Shown in pieces: positions 15,825-16,101 of a DNA stretch of 16,101 nt. Position numbers and translations under genes: made by a program. The notes under the pieces are model-generated. The model ran no database searches. It worked only from the letters and a program-made list of their open reading frames with translations, and was not told the origin of the DNA. Every line of letters begins with the position of its first letter. Positions within the stretch are counted from its first letter, which is position 1. The stretch comes from Bacteroidota bacterium (GTDB taxonomy: Bacteria; Bacteroidota; Bacteroidia; Chitinophagales; Saprospiraceae), in contig JAJRQS010000351.1 in the NCBI GenBank assembly GCA_024280135.1, forward strand, positions 1 to 16,101. Reading direction: 5' to 3'.

Positions 15825-16101
15825 ATATTTAACAATAGTCTCTAAAAATTGTAATTTGTGGACTTTGTAACATGCATTAAGCACTGAAATCCTTATTGTT
15901 TTTTAATAGCAAACTTTTGGAGTTTGCGCAGGCCGACGGAAGTCTGCACACTCTCCATCCCAAAAGAAAAGATATTTATCAATTCCTATTCGCTCGCCTT
16001 TAAAAGTAATTCCCAGGAACAGAGGATTAATACTTGATTTTTCATGGTTATTACTTTAGTTAAGAATACACTATAGACACCTAAAATATACAAATTGCTA
16101 C
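15825..16101. other. Gene-free tail after def
   Basis: These 277 bases have no convincing coding frame or intrinsic terminator. The only clear structure is the hairpin pair at 15909-15947. A minus-strand frame is open from 16055 to a TAA at 15903-15905 but lacks an ATG, GTG or TTG start and runs through the hairpins, so I do not call it a gene. A regulatory region for a gene beyond the window end is possible. Confidence 0.6.
15909..15947. repeat. Two abutting hairpins (palindromic element)
   Basis: The first hairpin is GCAAACT-TTTGG-AGTTTGC at 15909-15927, with 7 perfect base pairs and a 5-base loop. The second follows without a gap at 15928-15947: GCAGGC, an 8-base loop, GTCTGC, with 6 pairs of which one is G-T. 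The run is more GC-rich than the surrounding DNA. No T run follows on either strand, so a simple intrinsic terminator is unlikely, though an RNA-end stabilising role is possible. It resembles the form of dispersed REP-like elements. Confidence 0.6.

Noticed and set aside
15903..16055. Minus-strand open stretch of 50 codons in the tail region
   Set aside because: It has no ATG, GTG or TTG start, and its last third is translated from the hairpin pair. It could be a decayed gene end, but nothing supports that directly.

Overview
The window looks like chromosomal DNA of an AT-rich Bacteroidota bacterium, perhaps of the Saprospiria; the phylum call is firm, the class a guess. The evidence is a secreted protein ending in a CHU_C / gliding-motility C-terminal sorting domain (type IX secretion), a promoter of the Bacteroidota form (TAnnTTTG with an upstream TTTG), no purine-rich Shine-Dalgarno sites at the starts I checked, and Bacteroidota-style forms of YfhO, YbaB, RuvX and the RND pump.

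Layout. Positions 1-188 (+) hold the 3' end of a gene whose C-terminal tail resembles the Rpn / PD-(D/E)XK nuclease-transposase family. Eleven genes then run without interruption on the minus strand from about 12054 down to 210. In transcription order these are: a TetR-type regulator, a TolC-like outer-membrane protein, a lipoprotein RND adaptor, a 1141-residue RND permease, a lysine-rich protein of unknown function, rimO, a 55-residue single-span membrane protein, a YbaB/EbfC nucleoid protein, a LamG + CHU_C secreted protein, a TraB/GumN-family exported protein and a gamma-class carbonic anhydrase-like protein. On the other side of a 187-base divergent spacer, a plus-strand group carries a YfhO-family membrane protein, ruvX and def (peptide deformylase). 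The last 277 bases have no convincing gene but contain two abutting hairpins.

How the genes work together. tetR-tolC-adaptor-permease is a complete tripartite efflux operon with its own regulator as first gene (gaps of 3, 15 and 45 bases). The -33/-7 promoter seen just before a GTG codon suggests that tetR starts at that GTG on a nearly leaderless mRNA. Inverted repeats overlapping the same promoter are natural candidates for the TetR operator. The genes after the pump are mostly housekeeping or envelope genes in a shared direction and need not be one transcript. YfhO and ruvX overlap by ATGA and def follows 20 bases later, so these three are probably co-transcribed.

I see no phage, CRISPR array, rRNA, tRNA or complete mobile element. 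This is mostly an ordinary core-genome region. The items most worth a second look are the leaderless GTG/operator arrangement of tetR, the orphan lysine-rich protein with its internal repeat, the octamer array upstream of it, the 55-residue membrane protein, and the double hairpin after def.
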